NCBI GenBank assembly: GCA_014529385.2
Contig: CM043942.1
Span: 25,426,469 to 25,486,468 of the forward strand
DNA: 60,000 nt
Direction: 5' to 3'
Source of the DNA: Adiantum capillus-veneris
Lineage: Eukaryota > Streptophyta > Polypodiopsida > Polypodiales > Pteridaceae
This document shows positions 45,391 to 56,610 of the stretch, one piece after another. The notes under the pieces were generated by a model, which saw only the letters and a list, made by a program, of their open reading frames with translations, was not told the DNA's origin and searched no databases. The first letter of the stretch is position 1. Each line of letters begins with the position of its first letter. The position numbers and the translations under genes were made by a program.

Positions 45391-46436
45391 AGTTCATCTC
45401 TGGGATTGTTGATGGGGTTTGCCTTTGTATACTCCAGGGTATTAGGGGTTAGTGCCCATCTGCACAACCATGGCAACAGTGTGCGCGTGAGGTAATCAGG
45501 GTCTTGGTCTTCATCAAGAGGATCAAAGGTGGGTGGACATATACAGTTGTCCCAGACATTGCGCAGATTTTTATATCTGGAGTCATCTACCAGCAATGTC
45601 TGAGAGGATTCATATTCTAGAAACTTGTTCCAGACATGGTAAAGGGGCTTGAAAGACACAAGTTCACCTGCAAGGTCTCTTGGAGCTCCAGCAAGCTCTT
45701 CAAAATACGACCACTTCTCACATTGCCAGTTTGAGAAGAGATCCCTAAAGTAATAAGTCCTATGTTCCCATATGTCTGGCCAACATGTACTGAGGATTAG
45801 CTCAATGTTAGCAGCATTACAAGTGCTCCAAATCATTGCATCTTCTATTTTCCTCAAATCCCAAACAAATTGCTCAACATCTCTATGGTAGTAAATCCAC
45901 AACTTCTCGTCCACTCTTTTTAGTTTAACTCTGTCGGAAGCTGGACGTGGAGGGTGTTTAAGTTGTCCAGTCTTTCGATCACGTTTGGTTACATCTCATT
46001 TCACGAATAGTCCATCGAGATCAAGGATGATGAGCTTTTTGATCTTGCAGAAATTCGAAACAAGATATCCCCATCCAGGGCAGTTTGGCAAAATCTCCTC
46101 AATTTCAGGGAAAACTACTAGTTCGTGGTCTTCCTCTACTTTATCTGGTGTTACATCTGCATCCTGCTCTGCATCCTGCTTAGCTGCTATGTCTTCAACC
46201 TTCTCATCTGGTTCTTGAACATCTCCAATCCAGCTAAGTTCTGCCATAGACAAGTACCATGCCTTAAAAACCTCAATCAGACTGACATATTAACCTTTTC
46301 AAAATACACTTGAAGTATACCTTCCAGGCTATTGATTTCCATTTCATTAATTTCTTGAACTTCTATGGCAATAGTCCACTTGGCAGGAGATATTGGAGAA
46401 AAAATAAGCTCTACTTGAAGATGCTCATGATGATGT
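45369..46436 (-). pseudogene. FCP1/SCP-like HAD phosphatase gene with one stop
   Basis: The frame reads KKLIILDLDGLFVK at about 46,040-45,999, the DxDG(T/L)-type nucleophile motif of HAD phosphatases. It continues as DEKLWIYYHRD ... FVWDLRKI ... MIWSTCNAANIEL (motif II region), FKPLYHVW (candidate motif III lysine) and TLLVDDSRYKN (about 45,600; acidic motif IV). This is the layout of FCP1/NLI-interacting-factor phosphatases, which act on the RNA polymerase II tail or other phosphoproteins. A TGA at 45,996-45,998 interrupts the frame three codons after the nucleophile motif; the next frame is in phase. An upstream exon ends at 46,321 (CTGGAAG|GTATAC) and joins in phase at 46,240 (ATGGCAG|AAC). 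The true start was not found. Confidence 0.75.
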
Positions 46437-46445
46437 CGGAGCTAA

Positions 46446-46511
46446 CAATACGAGTACAATAAATAGACAGTCAATGAACAATATGAGTATAATAAATAGA
46501 CAATCAATGAG
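46446..46511. repeat. 33-bp tandem duplication
   Basis: ACAATACGAGTACAATAAAT and ACAATATGAGTATAATAAAT begin two adjacent units, between the phosphatase gene and the upstream minus-strand gene. Confidence 0.9.
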
Positions 46512-49029
46512 CAAAAAACAACTAGTGAACGAAAAATAAAGCCGTCGTTTCATTATCATCAAAATGAGGGTACAAAGACAAAATTACAAAGAGGCTACAA
46601 AGCACAAAAGGTTAATAAGGGCTACAGAAGTTTCTTGTGGGACTTTGGTTTGGGAGGTTTAAGGTTGGGTGCTTGGAGGTTAGTCTTTTTCCGAGCAGAT
46701 GAAGGCTCCTTGGATTTTTTACCTCTTGTAGTAGGCTTTGGAGGCTCGGATGCAACCTTAGCTTTTTTCTTTGGTGTGGAACGCTCTTCAGTGTTGCTCC
46801 TCTTTTTCCTACCCCCCAAAATTTGTGCACAAACATCTGAAATAAGAAGATTCGAGTCCTCATCAGACAAGTTCACTGTTGTATCCTTTTCAATTGGCTT
46901 CTCAGAGATGATTTTTCAGCGTCCTCTATGTCCTTGTTCATTGTAGGTTCTGGCTTTAGAGGCACCTCGGCTGACTCCTTGGATGTGTCACCTTGAGCTC
47001 CCACTACATCTGCTCTTTTTTCAGCCCTTTTTTCTTCCTTTTGTTGGTCCGGAGTGTCTTCACCTGCTTGTTTCTGGGATACATTCTTATCCCCGCACCC
47101 ACCACACATGCTATCAATATTGGGCTTGCGTGATGACCCAGCTTGGGAGTGTGCTACATAAAAGACAATGTAATAATACTCAATATTAAGTTATGTGAAC
47201 ATTCAAAGAAAAGAATGTTCCACATAATATTACCAATTCCATCAACAGGAGATCCAAAGATGCCTTCCATTGGATCTTTCTCTGCAATTACATGGATAAA
47301 AGAAACAAAATGTTCAAGAAATGAATCTACAATCAGCTTCATATCATAAGGTATAAAAACATCGACTACCTATACCAACGTGCTCATCCATGTTTGCCTC
47401 TCCAGGTGCTAGCAGCTTCAAAGCATCTTTTAAAGGTTCCTCACATCCATGAAATAGACACTGGCCGACAGACTTACAGGCAATTACAAAACAAAGTGGG
47501 TGATACGGATGTTGACACCGGAGCATGTAGACACCGGTAACAACAATCTGCATGATAGACATCCCACAAGCAACATAATCCCCTAACTGCACATAGCTAT
47601 TGTCCGATCCCAAATAAACAGGCAGCCTGACAGGAAGGATATGCATTCTTGACTTGAACAAATTAATAATCGTTTCCACAAATCGAAGATGCCCTGTCGC
47701 CACTTCTATTTCCCATAACAAAGTGTCATGTTGACCCTGTAAACAAATAGCACTGCGTACTTTATAAAACAGTATAAGTGTTTGTGCATTACTTTCAAGA
47801 GTCTTCATCACTTTATGTGGTACTAGTTAAGAGTGTTATATAAACACATTTAAGTGGTCTTTTACCATATAAAATGGTCTCTAACCATTTTTTTCTAATT
47901 AGAGTTTAACCACTTTTAAGTAATACCAACTACTACTAGGTGAATCAATCAAGCTTACATACCTGTAACTGTGCTACCTCTTCACCTAGGTTATCGAGAT
48001 TGTGCACTTCAATATCAAGTCCCATGTCTTTGAGAGCCTCCTTTCTGATTTGAATCAAGGTCTCAAGCTTTGCCATTGCTTCCTCGTTTGGTACAAGCCC
48101 AGCCTTATGCAACTTTAGTTCCTCCATATCCTTGTTCAGTCTCTCTACGATCTTGGCGGCGCCTCGCATCAAACCAACCTGCTCATCTCTCTTTGTCTTT
48201 GATTGATCTAAAGCAATTTTTATTGCTTCGAGACATTGCGTCTTCTCTTTTAACTTTTCAGCAGCATTAGTCTTCATGTTAGAAATAGCTGCTACATCAG
48301 CCGTTGACACAGAAAATGTAGTCGAGGAAACATTTGACATTCCAAATGTTCCCATCGAGCCAAAGGCCCGCTTCTTTAGAAATTCCTCCTTAGCCTGCCC
48401 TGAAAATTGATGTCCACCTGAGTATGTCTGTCATCAAAGCCTGCGCCAGTACTGTCAGTGTAATAAGGCATATTTTCTGCATTAAATTTCCACTCGCTTC
48501 CAAGACATGGACCATTTGTGGACCTCCATTTCTCCAATTTCCTATTTAAATTTTTCTGTTGGTGTAACATTTTGATAACACCTTCAGCATACACTGCCCA
48601 TGCAACTAAACCTTCAGAATCTTCAGTGCCCTTGCACTTTTGCCACGTAAATCCATGTGCAAAATGCACACCTACCTCGTTGTTTGGGGGAGCTCCCTGA
48701 TATACTTTGTGGTATAACAGGAGACATTCTTCATACATTTCAGGCCTCAGCCCCTTTAAATGCATCTTCTCCTTTTGGTGGCGCTTGTAAATCCATACCC
48801 TAAGACACTCCTCATTTGAGAAATCATCATCACATAGGAGCTTCGGATCCTGGCCAACCAAGCATAGCCCATATTCGGTATGAAAATCTTCCTTGGTAAA
48901 GAAAAATTTTGTTTGAGTGGGTAAGTCCACTCGTGGTACTGTCCACCTCCCTGTAAAAACATATATGAATGCATGTTAGTGTGTAATGAGCCATAATGAA
49001 ACTTGTTTTATCAACAATAAGAAGTGGTT

Positions 49030-50260
49030 GAAATGATTTCTGCACCATTCTCAGTGGTACTGCAAAATTTTTAAGTGGTGGTGTACCACTAAATGGTTCT
49101 CAACCACTTAAAACTGGTTAGGTAACACTAAAAAGTCCTGCTACACCACTATTTGTTGGTGATACATCACCTTTTGGTGTTTCTTCACCACTTTAAAGTG
49201 GTGCTCCAGCACATAAAAGTGGGTTGAACCACTCTTCAGTTGTGCTACACCGATGTGAATTGTTGTACACAACTTAAAACTGGTGCTACACTCCTAAAAA
49301 GTGGTGCTACACCAATAGAATGTGGTATCTCCTTGTAAAGCTTCATCACTTAAAAGCACTTAACCACCACTTTTAGCAAAGATGAAGAACTAAAGATTAT
49401 TGCACTTTTGTAAAGCATCACTAAAAAGTGGTTCTACAGCATTGGAAGTGGTTGACCACCCATCACACACCACCACTTTATACCAAATACCATTCAGGTT
49501 AAGAAGTACCACTTTTCAGTGGTTCTACACACCTTTAAGGTATTGAATAACGTTCTAGTTAAGAAGCACCACTTTATAGTGGTCTTCACCACTATAAACA
49601 CCACTTAAATGTGATTTGAACCACAAAAAGTGGTAAACACCACTTTATTGGTGTTTACCACTTTATACCAAATAACGTTCAGGTTAAGAAGCACCACTTT
49701 TCAGTGGTTCTACACACTTTTAAGGTACCGAATAACGTTCTAGTTAAGAAGCATCACTTTATAGTTGTGTTCACCACTTTATAGTGATGTTGACCACTTT
49801 ATAGTGATGTTGGCCACTTTATAGTGGTCTTCACCACTAGAAAGTGGTGCTTCTTAACTAGAACGTTATTCGGTACCTTAAAAGTGTGTAGAACCACTGA
49901 AAAGTGGTGCACCATCGTGATGCTTCGCTTAAAAGTGATGCTTCACCACAAAATAGTTAGGGTTTTCCACTGGAAAGTGATGCACCCATTGTATCGCCAG
50001 TTTTTACTAGAGCCTTACCTCTTTTTAGTGCTTCCCAACACTTTAAAGTGGTCCAGTATCACTTTTAAAAGATGGTGCACCATATCAGCATAACTATGTA
50101 GTGATGCAACCATGGTTTCTTCCCAACTTTAAAGGGTGCTGCAGGTGCACCACTTCAGCACAGCCTATCAGTGGTGCTGTACCCATAAAAAGTGGGGTTC
50201 ACCCACTTGATATTTACTAGTGGTGTGCACACTACTTTTTCCTAATAAAGCAACACTTCA
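49030..50260. repeat. Right-hand AGTGGT/ACCACT motif array
   Basis: The intron between the exons at 50,294 and 48,950 is saturated with ACCACTTT/AAAGTGGT words. Units containing GAATAACGTTCTAGTTAAGA recur directly (about 49,545 and 49,729), and the inverse copy lies at about 49,852-49,875, so the stretch can form long hairpins. Confidence 0.88.
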
Positions 50261-50788
50261 ATTGAATCCATGGGGGAAATACCTACATCTAACCTGCTGA
50301 ACATTTTGCTTCTTAGGTGTACCCTTGGGGGACTCAAAAGTTCATTTTGTAGCATGCATATGCAAAAATTTCAGAAATTTTACAAGACATAAAACCAATT
50401 TTAGAAATGCATGCATGATGCATCTAACCTGTTTTGATAGGCAACTCCTGCGTAAAGCTCTTTCCCTTCCTAGGTGTACCCTTGTCAGAGTCTGAAGGTC
50501 CTTTTGTAGCCTGGTTCTTCATCCTAAAAAAATCACAAATGCCACATAGATACAACATCAATAGTTAAATGCATTCATGCTTGAACCTGCATGAGGCATT
50601 CGTATAAGCTTGCACACAGATTTGATAAAATCTGCATTCATGCTTCAAGCTGCATGATGCATTTTTATAAAGCATTCACAAGGGTGATCAATTAGATGTG
50701 CACAATGCATATACATTCCAGAAATAAATTCTAAACTCACACATGTATCATTCATAGTTACAATCCATGATTATCTTGCCACACATTC

Positions 50789-50909
50789 CTTTGTTTTTTT
50801 TTTTTGCAATACCCTCCCCAATAGAGGGCAGACCATATCGCCAGGGGTTGAACCTGGGTCCTTACGCACCCACCCATTCACTTTAACCACTAGGCCAAGC
50901 CCCCTTTGG
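50789..50909 (-). mobile_element. tRNA-derived SINE with 18-bp target duplication
   Basis: On the minus strand GGGGGCTTGGCCTAGTGG has an A box (TGGCCTAGTGG), GGTTCAACCCC is the B box, and the unit ends in an A-run. TTATCTTGCCACACATTC flanks both sides exactly (50,771-50,788 and 50,910-50,927). The total length is about 121 bp. It sits inside an intron of the 11.9-kb transposon and is therefore younger than it. Confidence 0.92.
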
Positions 50910-51483
50910 TTATCTTGCCACACATTCAAAGACAAGCATACAACGCTTCTACATCTGCATGAAGCATGTTAAAACATATTGGATCAATGCTACCTAGGAA
51001 AACCAGCCACATTCAAATTCAACCAACATTCGAGATAGAATGCTTCAAGCTACATGATGCCACATACCTGTTGCTGCTGCTGCAGGGGATTTTTACTGAA
51101 GTTGATGACCAGCCCAGCAAAAAGTACTCCTGAATTTTCTTGTTGTTGTTGTTGTGATGTTGCTGCTTGTTTCTTCGGCTCTAGCAGAGAAACACAAAGG
51201 AGGGAGGAAAGAGGGAATTAGAAACCTGAATGGCGCGGGCGAGACAGAGAGAGGGGGGAGGAACGAGCGAGACAGAGTGGGAGGGACGAGACTCGAGAGA
51301 ATATTTTAAGTGCTTGAAAGTACCTTGAGGTGATCATTAACTAGTAAGCGCTTTCACTTAGTACACGTCAAATTTTAACCCTTTTTTTCCATAAATTTTG
51401 AATTTAATCCCACTGTTTCAAATGTCTAAAACACCCATTTTCTCAACCCCAAAAACCATATACTATATAGTGGCAAAAGCGGT

Positions 51484-51505
51484 CCACCTATACATGCTTT
51501 CACCC
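51484..51505 (-). repeat. Right terminal inverted repeat of the 11.9-kb transposon
   Basis: Inverse of 39,573-39,594 without mismatch, followed by ATGA at 51,506-51,509. Confidence 0.92.
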
Positions 51506-51509
51506 ATGA

Positions 51510-53309
51510 TTGGTCATGTCATGCACTAATAATCTTTCACAACACATAATGCACTTTCTGTATAAACCAATGCATGAAATAAGGCAAAGAAATCTTCAAT
51601 ATAATCACACAATTGAGGACTACTTGTACCCAGTCAAAGATTGTAGCCCCCTTATGCAACCAATTCAATATATAAAAGCTATGTTCACCTAATTGAGGAT
51701 TATAACTCTTATATTGTGCAGTGACAATGTATATCAACTCAAATCTATGATGATGAAAAATGCAAAACTTTAAGGATCTTTATATGTCCAGTACACTAAT
51801 ACATGACATCCAACCCTTGATTATCAACTCAACATTTTGCATATGATCATCTTCTAAAACCAATTACAGCCCTCATTTGGACCAATGGCTTCGTTGCACT
51901 GAGCATGACTTTTCCATTTTTCAATTGTTTTGGTTTTGTACCTTTATGTTTGGTAAATGAATTAAATATTTTTAGAAGTGGTTACCAAATTAAGAATCAC
52001 ATTCAATTCCAAAAAAGAACCTTTGACTCTATAACCTTAGGTAAATTCTCAAGGAGATGACAATATCCGACACTCGGATACACTCCTCAGGAATTTGCCT
52101 AGTCAAAGCACAATGGTAAGCACTTTGTTTACTTTATATAATTACGCCCGCCGAAGTTTTTTTTTTTCCTGGCAGGGCCGCCGGGCATTAACTTTTTCTC
52201 GGTGGGCTCGTCGAGAAAATAAAAAAGTGAGGTGGGTTAACTAGGTCTATGGGTTTTTGTAGGTCATCATCAAAGTCACGTTAGCAATTAACGTGGTCAC
52301 GTGTTCTTTGTGTGTAATTACTAGAGTTATTAACGTAATCACACGATCGTGATCATGTCAATAAAATCCCATGCAAAGAGCATATCAAGAAACCATGCTA
52401 GCCTTGGAACAAGTGTCCCCCTTTCCCCTTTGAAAGAGAGGACTTGATAAATGCATAAACAATTACTACAATTAACTAAATTATCATTGGACCCCTTGAG
52501 AGGCCAACCAATAGGCTTTAGGCACACCATGAGGGCAACATGGAGAGGAACTTGACAAGTGTCCTTGTTGCTTCTTTAGACCAAGCTTGCGTTGTGTGAG
52601 GGTGTGTGTGTTCTCTCTCATGATCCTACAATGAGGGCTCCTCCCCCTTGGACAGGGTTCCCACCTCAAGCACCACCCTAGCTTGCCAAAGGTCAAAGGA
52701 GTTTCAACACTAGGCTTTGTAGGTCTTTAATGAAGCTAACCCTAAGGTCTTCAAGCTACATTAGCTAGCCTTTCTCTTTGACAAACCATCTCTCATTTGG
52801 ACCCTTTAACATTGGCCCCGTGTTGAGATAGATCCATAAGCACATGTCTATATTCTAACCCTTGTTCCCATTTATTCTCCCCAATTAAATGATCAGTTTA
52901 ATATGAGAAAATCATTTGGATTGGTTAGATATTAGCTTTTATGAAATTACCTCTCTCTTGAAACCCTAGTCGTCCTCAACTGTGAGGTAGAAGAGATAAA
53001 GCCTTAGTCTTTAGTCGATGTTTCTTAGGGGGTAGAGGATCCTTTTTACCCTACGACATCATTCCAAGATGGATGAATAATCCATTTGAAGCTTGGGAGA
53101 CTTAATTGCCGCAAGCATGTCTATTCTTTAGTCCATTTCATTCTCCCAAAGAAGAGTGACAAATTCTACTTGGTGTTTGAGAGACGTTGTCATCACAAAC
53201 ATGATTCTAAGCATGCAAACTACTTAAATTTGTGCACAATAAAGAGAGAACTAGTCTTCTAAGCCAAAAATATTGATCATTTAGAAAAAAAATGTACATT
53301 TGCTTACTC
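51510..53309. other. Intergenic, no gene recognised
   Basis: No frame with family motifs and no clear repeat partner in the window. A GC-rich patch with CCGCCGGGC-type sequence at about 52,145-52,215 is the only compositional feature. Confidence 0.55.
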
Positions 53310-56040
53310 TAATGTAGCGTCTTAAGCCTTAACAAGGTTCATACTATCCTTAAGTTGTATTCGTTGCATCCATGTAGTATCTTCAAAAGGATAACTTTTG
53401 AGATTAATAAGATACTGTCAGATAATATTACCATGTCATAGTACCTTGTCTTCATGCCGAAGGATAGCTTTGGGTTGTAGCATCTCTTCTTGGTCTTTGA
53501 TTTCTGGAGGGTCTTCAATAATTGGTTCTCTTGGTGGATCTCCTTTGTAGGGCTTAAGTAGGCTCACATGAAAAGCATTGTGTATGATCCAATGGTTGAG
53601 AAACTTGAGCTTATAACCATGTCATTGATTGGCTTCAAGATTTGGAAAGGAACATAGTATCTTTTTTCTAGTTTAGAGTAATCCTTTTGATGGCCAGTAG
53701 GATTTTTGCTCGTTGCTTGCCTCAAGCGAGCCTTGGGAAACCTTGGGAAATTTAAGTAAGACCCAATCATTTTCTTTGAACTTATCAGCAGCGAAGAACT
53801 TCCCATCATGTACTTTAAGTAGCAAGGAACTTTTAGGTCTTCCCTCTATGTTCTCAGAAGGTGTTTTTCCCATAGTAGTATGAACAATACTATTGTACAC
53901 ATACTCTACAAGGGGTAAGTACCTCTCCCATTGTGAGTGTTGATCTACTTTGATAACATAAGTCTTTAGTAGATCAAGAATCATAAGATTGGCTATCTCA
54001 CTTTAGTCATCCGTTTGTGGGTTATAGGACAAAGAGAAATTCACTCTTGTACTTAGATTTTGAAAGCGGCCTTTCCAAAAATTACTAGTCATTCTAGGAT
54101 CTTTATCGGACACAATGGATGTTGGCAATCCATGGTGTTTGAAAATCTGAGATATGAAGAGGGTTTCCATTTGGTGTGCCTTAATAGTCTTTTTGACAAG
54201 AATAAAGTGTGCTTGCTTGGTAAACTTATCCATATTCCCGTATTCCCATGGATAGACTTGGATAATCCAAAGATAAAATCCATGGATATACTCTTCCATG
54301 GTGAATTAGGGGTAGGCAATGGCTGGAGTAACCCAGGTTGCTTCCCTCTATCATACTTGGTCTTTTGGCATACCACACATTTTGAAACATACTCTTGTAT
54401 GTCTACTTTCATGGTAGGCCAATAGAAGTACATCTCTACTCCTTGAAGAGTAGGTTGAATGCTCTATGCCCCGCATAGGGAGGAGCATGGGATTCATACA
54501 TGACTTTGTCATGAAGGGAGTGGGTAACACATAGCCTATTTCCATGGAGAAGATAACCATCCTGCAAGGTGAATGTTTCTTCTTTCTTCCCCAATGCAAC
54601 GGCTAACATTATGTATTTAAGGCCGGGGTCAATAGCATACTCATCTATCATAGAAGATAGATCATTGTGAGTTGCTATAGACACCACATTAACTCTTGGT
54701 CATCGTGAAAGTGCATGGCCACTTGACTATGCTTACCAGCAATGTGAGCAATATGAAAATAAAATTGCGAAAGAGAATTTGCCCACCTCATTTTTTTTTC
54801 AAAAAGCTTGGTTTGCATCACGAAGTACTTGAGACTTTGATGGTCCGTTTGCAAAATAAATGGAGTCCCCAAAACATAGTGCTTTCATGTGTCTAGGACA
54901 TGTAGAAAAGCTAAAAGCTCTTTTTTGTAGTATAAGCCCAAGACACGTTATCGGCATCGAGCCTTCGACTCTCATATGCTATGGCATGCCCTTCTTGAAG
55001 CAAAAATTCTCCAAGGAAATCACCACAAGCATCACATTGGACCTCAAATGGCTTTGAGAGATCCGGAAGCATAAGGACTGGTTGGGAGGTCGTAAGCTTC
55101 TCTTTAAGCTTGTCAAAATCATTCTTCTCTTTAGCAGTCCATTAGTACTTAACGTTCTTCTTTGTTAAGTCATGCAATGGTTCGCTATTTGAGATAATTT
55201 GTCTATGAAGCATCTATAGTATGCACACATACCAATTAAGCTTCTTAGCTCATGTAGATTTCTTGGATTAGGCCATGATTTTATTACCTCCAACTTTGAT
55301 GGATCCATACGAATACCATCTTGAGAGATAATGTGACCTAAGCATTGAATCTCTTCAAGAAAAGATTCACTCTTCTTTTGATTGATAAAAAGCTTGTTCT
55401 CCCTCAATTCTTGAAAAATCACCTGGAGATGTTGCTTGTGCTACTCCAAGGACTTGGACTAGATGATGATGTCATCAAAGAACACTCCAGTGAATTTGCA
55501 ATAGAGTTTAAGGATTTTTTTTCATTAAATGATTGAATATGGGTGGTGCATTAGTCAATCCAAAAGGCATGACTAGATATTCATAAAGACCAAACGAAGT
55601 ACGATACACGGTTTTTACAATATCTTCATTCACTATCCTACTGAAGTAGGTTGAACCTTGTAGCTTATAAAATAGACCTTCTACGTGTGGTACAGGAAAT
55701 CTATTTTTGATAGTGATATGGTTTAGTGCTCAATAGTCCACACACGTGTGGTATGTAACATCTTTCTTTTTCACTAAAAGAACTGGAGAACAAAAGGGAG
55801 AGGAGCTAGGCCTCACCATCCCTTTTTCTACCAATTCTTGTACTTGCCTCATGATCTTCTCTTGTTGAGCTTGGGAAACTCAATAAGGAGGCTTTCTCGA
55901 TGGTGAGCTTCCTGGTAGGAGCTCAATTCAATGGCGATCATCCCCTTGTTTTGGAGGTAAGTACAAAAGGATATCATCGATGAGCACATCTTGGAATCCA
56001 TTTAAATTAAAGAAGTCTAATTCTTCTTGATTCCTAACAT
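53310..56040 (-). pseudogene. pol: Decayed Ty3/gypsy pol with chromodomain-like end
   Basis: Reading the minus strand from right to left, pol domains occur in order but in shifting frames. Reverse transcriptase pieces are [36 protein letters not shown] (in place of YLDDIL) and LGHIISQDGIRMDPSKLEVI (about 55,850-55,250). RNase H has FILQTDHQSLKYF (about 54,850). The integrase zinc region has CVVCQKTKYDRGKQPGLLQPL (about 54,385), and its core has HGLPTSIVSDKDPRM and FSLSYNPQTDD (54,140-54,010). A chromodomain-like end has HVSLLKPYKGDPP and ILRHEDKVL (about 53,570-53,440). Stops and frameshifts are frequent, so it is inactive. No LTRs were found for it. It is joined on the right to copia gag. 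Confidence 0.85.
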
Positions 56041-56058
56041 TTTGCTTTGTTAAAAACA

Positions 56059-56610
56059 TTAGCATGATTTAGAGACTCTTTGACAAAAATCATGTACGCT
56101 AACTTCACCTGCAGAAATAAGTTGCTCATTGATATCCTTGACACTAGCAAGGAAAGTGTCCATATCATCTTCCTCATGCATAATCTTCGACTCCAGCTCT
56201 TTATGTAGCAAAGCAATTTTAGCCTCATTGCGGCTTGCATAAAGACCTGCTAGAATATCCCAAGCCTGTTTTGCAGATTTTGTTGAACAGATGTGAGGAA
56301 CAATGGTGCGCTTCACAAAAAACGCAATCAATGCATGAGCCTGCGCATCCTTAACATCCCAACGAGCTTGTTCTACCATAGGCAAAACAACTCTAACAGC
56401 TGCAATCCTTGCAACAACACCTGCAATATCCTCAACATCGCTTACATCCTCAAAACCAGGACGTACATCAATGCCCTGCACAATGTTCCAGACACCCTTT
56501 GACACAAGAACATGTTGCATCATATAATCCCACATAGGGTAGTTGTCCCCATCCAACCTGTCCTCAGCAGCAAACATCTTGAACACATCTATGTTGTTGT
56601 TTTCAGCCAT
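56059..56610 (-). pseudogene. gag: Ty1/copia gag N-terminal fragment
   Basis: Starting MAENNNIDVFKMFAAEDRL, the frame has the copia gag pattern: 'L.G.NYPMWDYMMQHVLVSK' then HALIAFFVKRTIVPHI, AKQAWDILAGLYAS and LLHKELESKIMHEEDDM. This is the UBN2/DUF4219 type of capsid domain. The frame stays open upstream of this ATG to 56,670, but the ATG at 56,610 fits the family. After DFCQRVSKSC it ends abruptly where the Ty3-type pol remnant begins, so protease, integrase and reverse transcriptase of the copia element are missing. Confidence 0.85.

Larger units (their letters stand above)
46622..51180 (-). pseudogene. Multi-exon transposon gene: Q-rich, coiled-coil and RING-like
   Basis: Exons with matching splice signals can be read on the minus strand: 51,180-51,068 (poly-Gln, donor CAG|GTATGT), 50,523-50,429, possibly about 50,322-50,294, 48,950-47,963, 47,736-47,370, 47,281-47,234 and 47,153-46,622. 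The large exon encodes a conserved-looking globular part (KFFFTKEDFHTEYGLCLVG ... LVAWAVYAEGVIKML). After a one-base shift near 48,400 comes a long coiled coil (MKTNAAEKLKEKTQCLEAIK ... MEELKLHKAGL). The next exon has a RING-like half finger, LRCQHPYHPLCF ... GQCLFHGCEEPL. The last exon is acidic then strongly basic (RKKRSN ... KKKAKV ... KSHKKLL), like a nuclear or DNA-binding tail, with another one-base shift near 46,900. I do not recognise the whole protein. It may bind the AGTGGT words. Confidence 0.6.
39573..51505. mobile_element. 11.9-kb TIR DNA transposon with convergent gene sets
   Basis: The left end GGGTGAAAGCATGTATAG(GTGG) is matched perfectly in inverse at the right end (51,484-51,505). 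After 22 bp the ends diverge but share GGGTGTTTTA at about 55-75 bp inside. ATGA flanks both ends (39,569-39,572 and 51,506-51,509), a 4-bp target duplication. Inside are a transposase gene on the plus strand from the left end, and on the minus strand from the right end a multi-exon gene (51,180-46,622) plus a HAD phosphatase gene (46,436-45,369). A 4-bp duplication is known for Sola and Chapaev-type elements; the assignment is inference. Both gene sets contain stops, so this copy is probably inactive. Confidence 0.88.

Noticed and set aside
36178-45998. RNA editing (U to C) restoring the in-frame stops
   Set aside because: Any stop codon becomes a sense codon by a T-to-C change at its first base, so the pattern is no evidence. 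These are nuclear-type, intron-bearing sequences, while such editing is known from organelles.
52140-52215. GC-rich patch as a possible regulatory island
   Set aside because: Too short and isolated, with no flanking gene to regulate.
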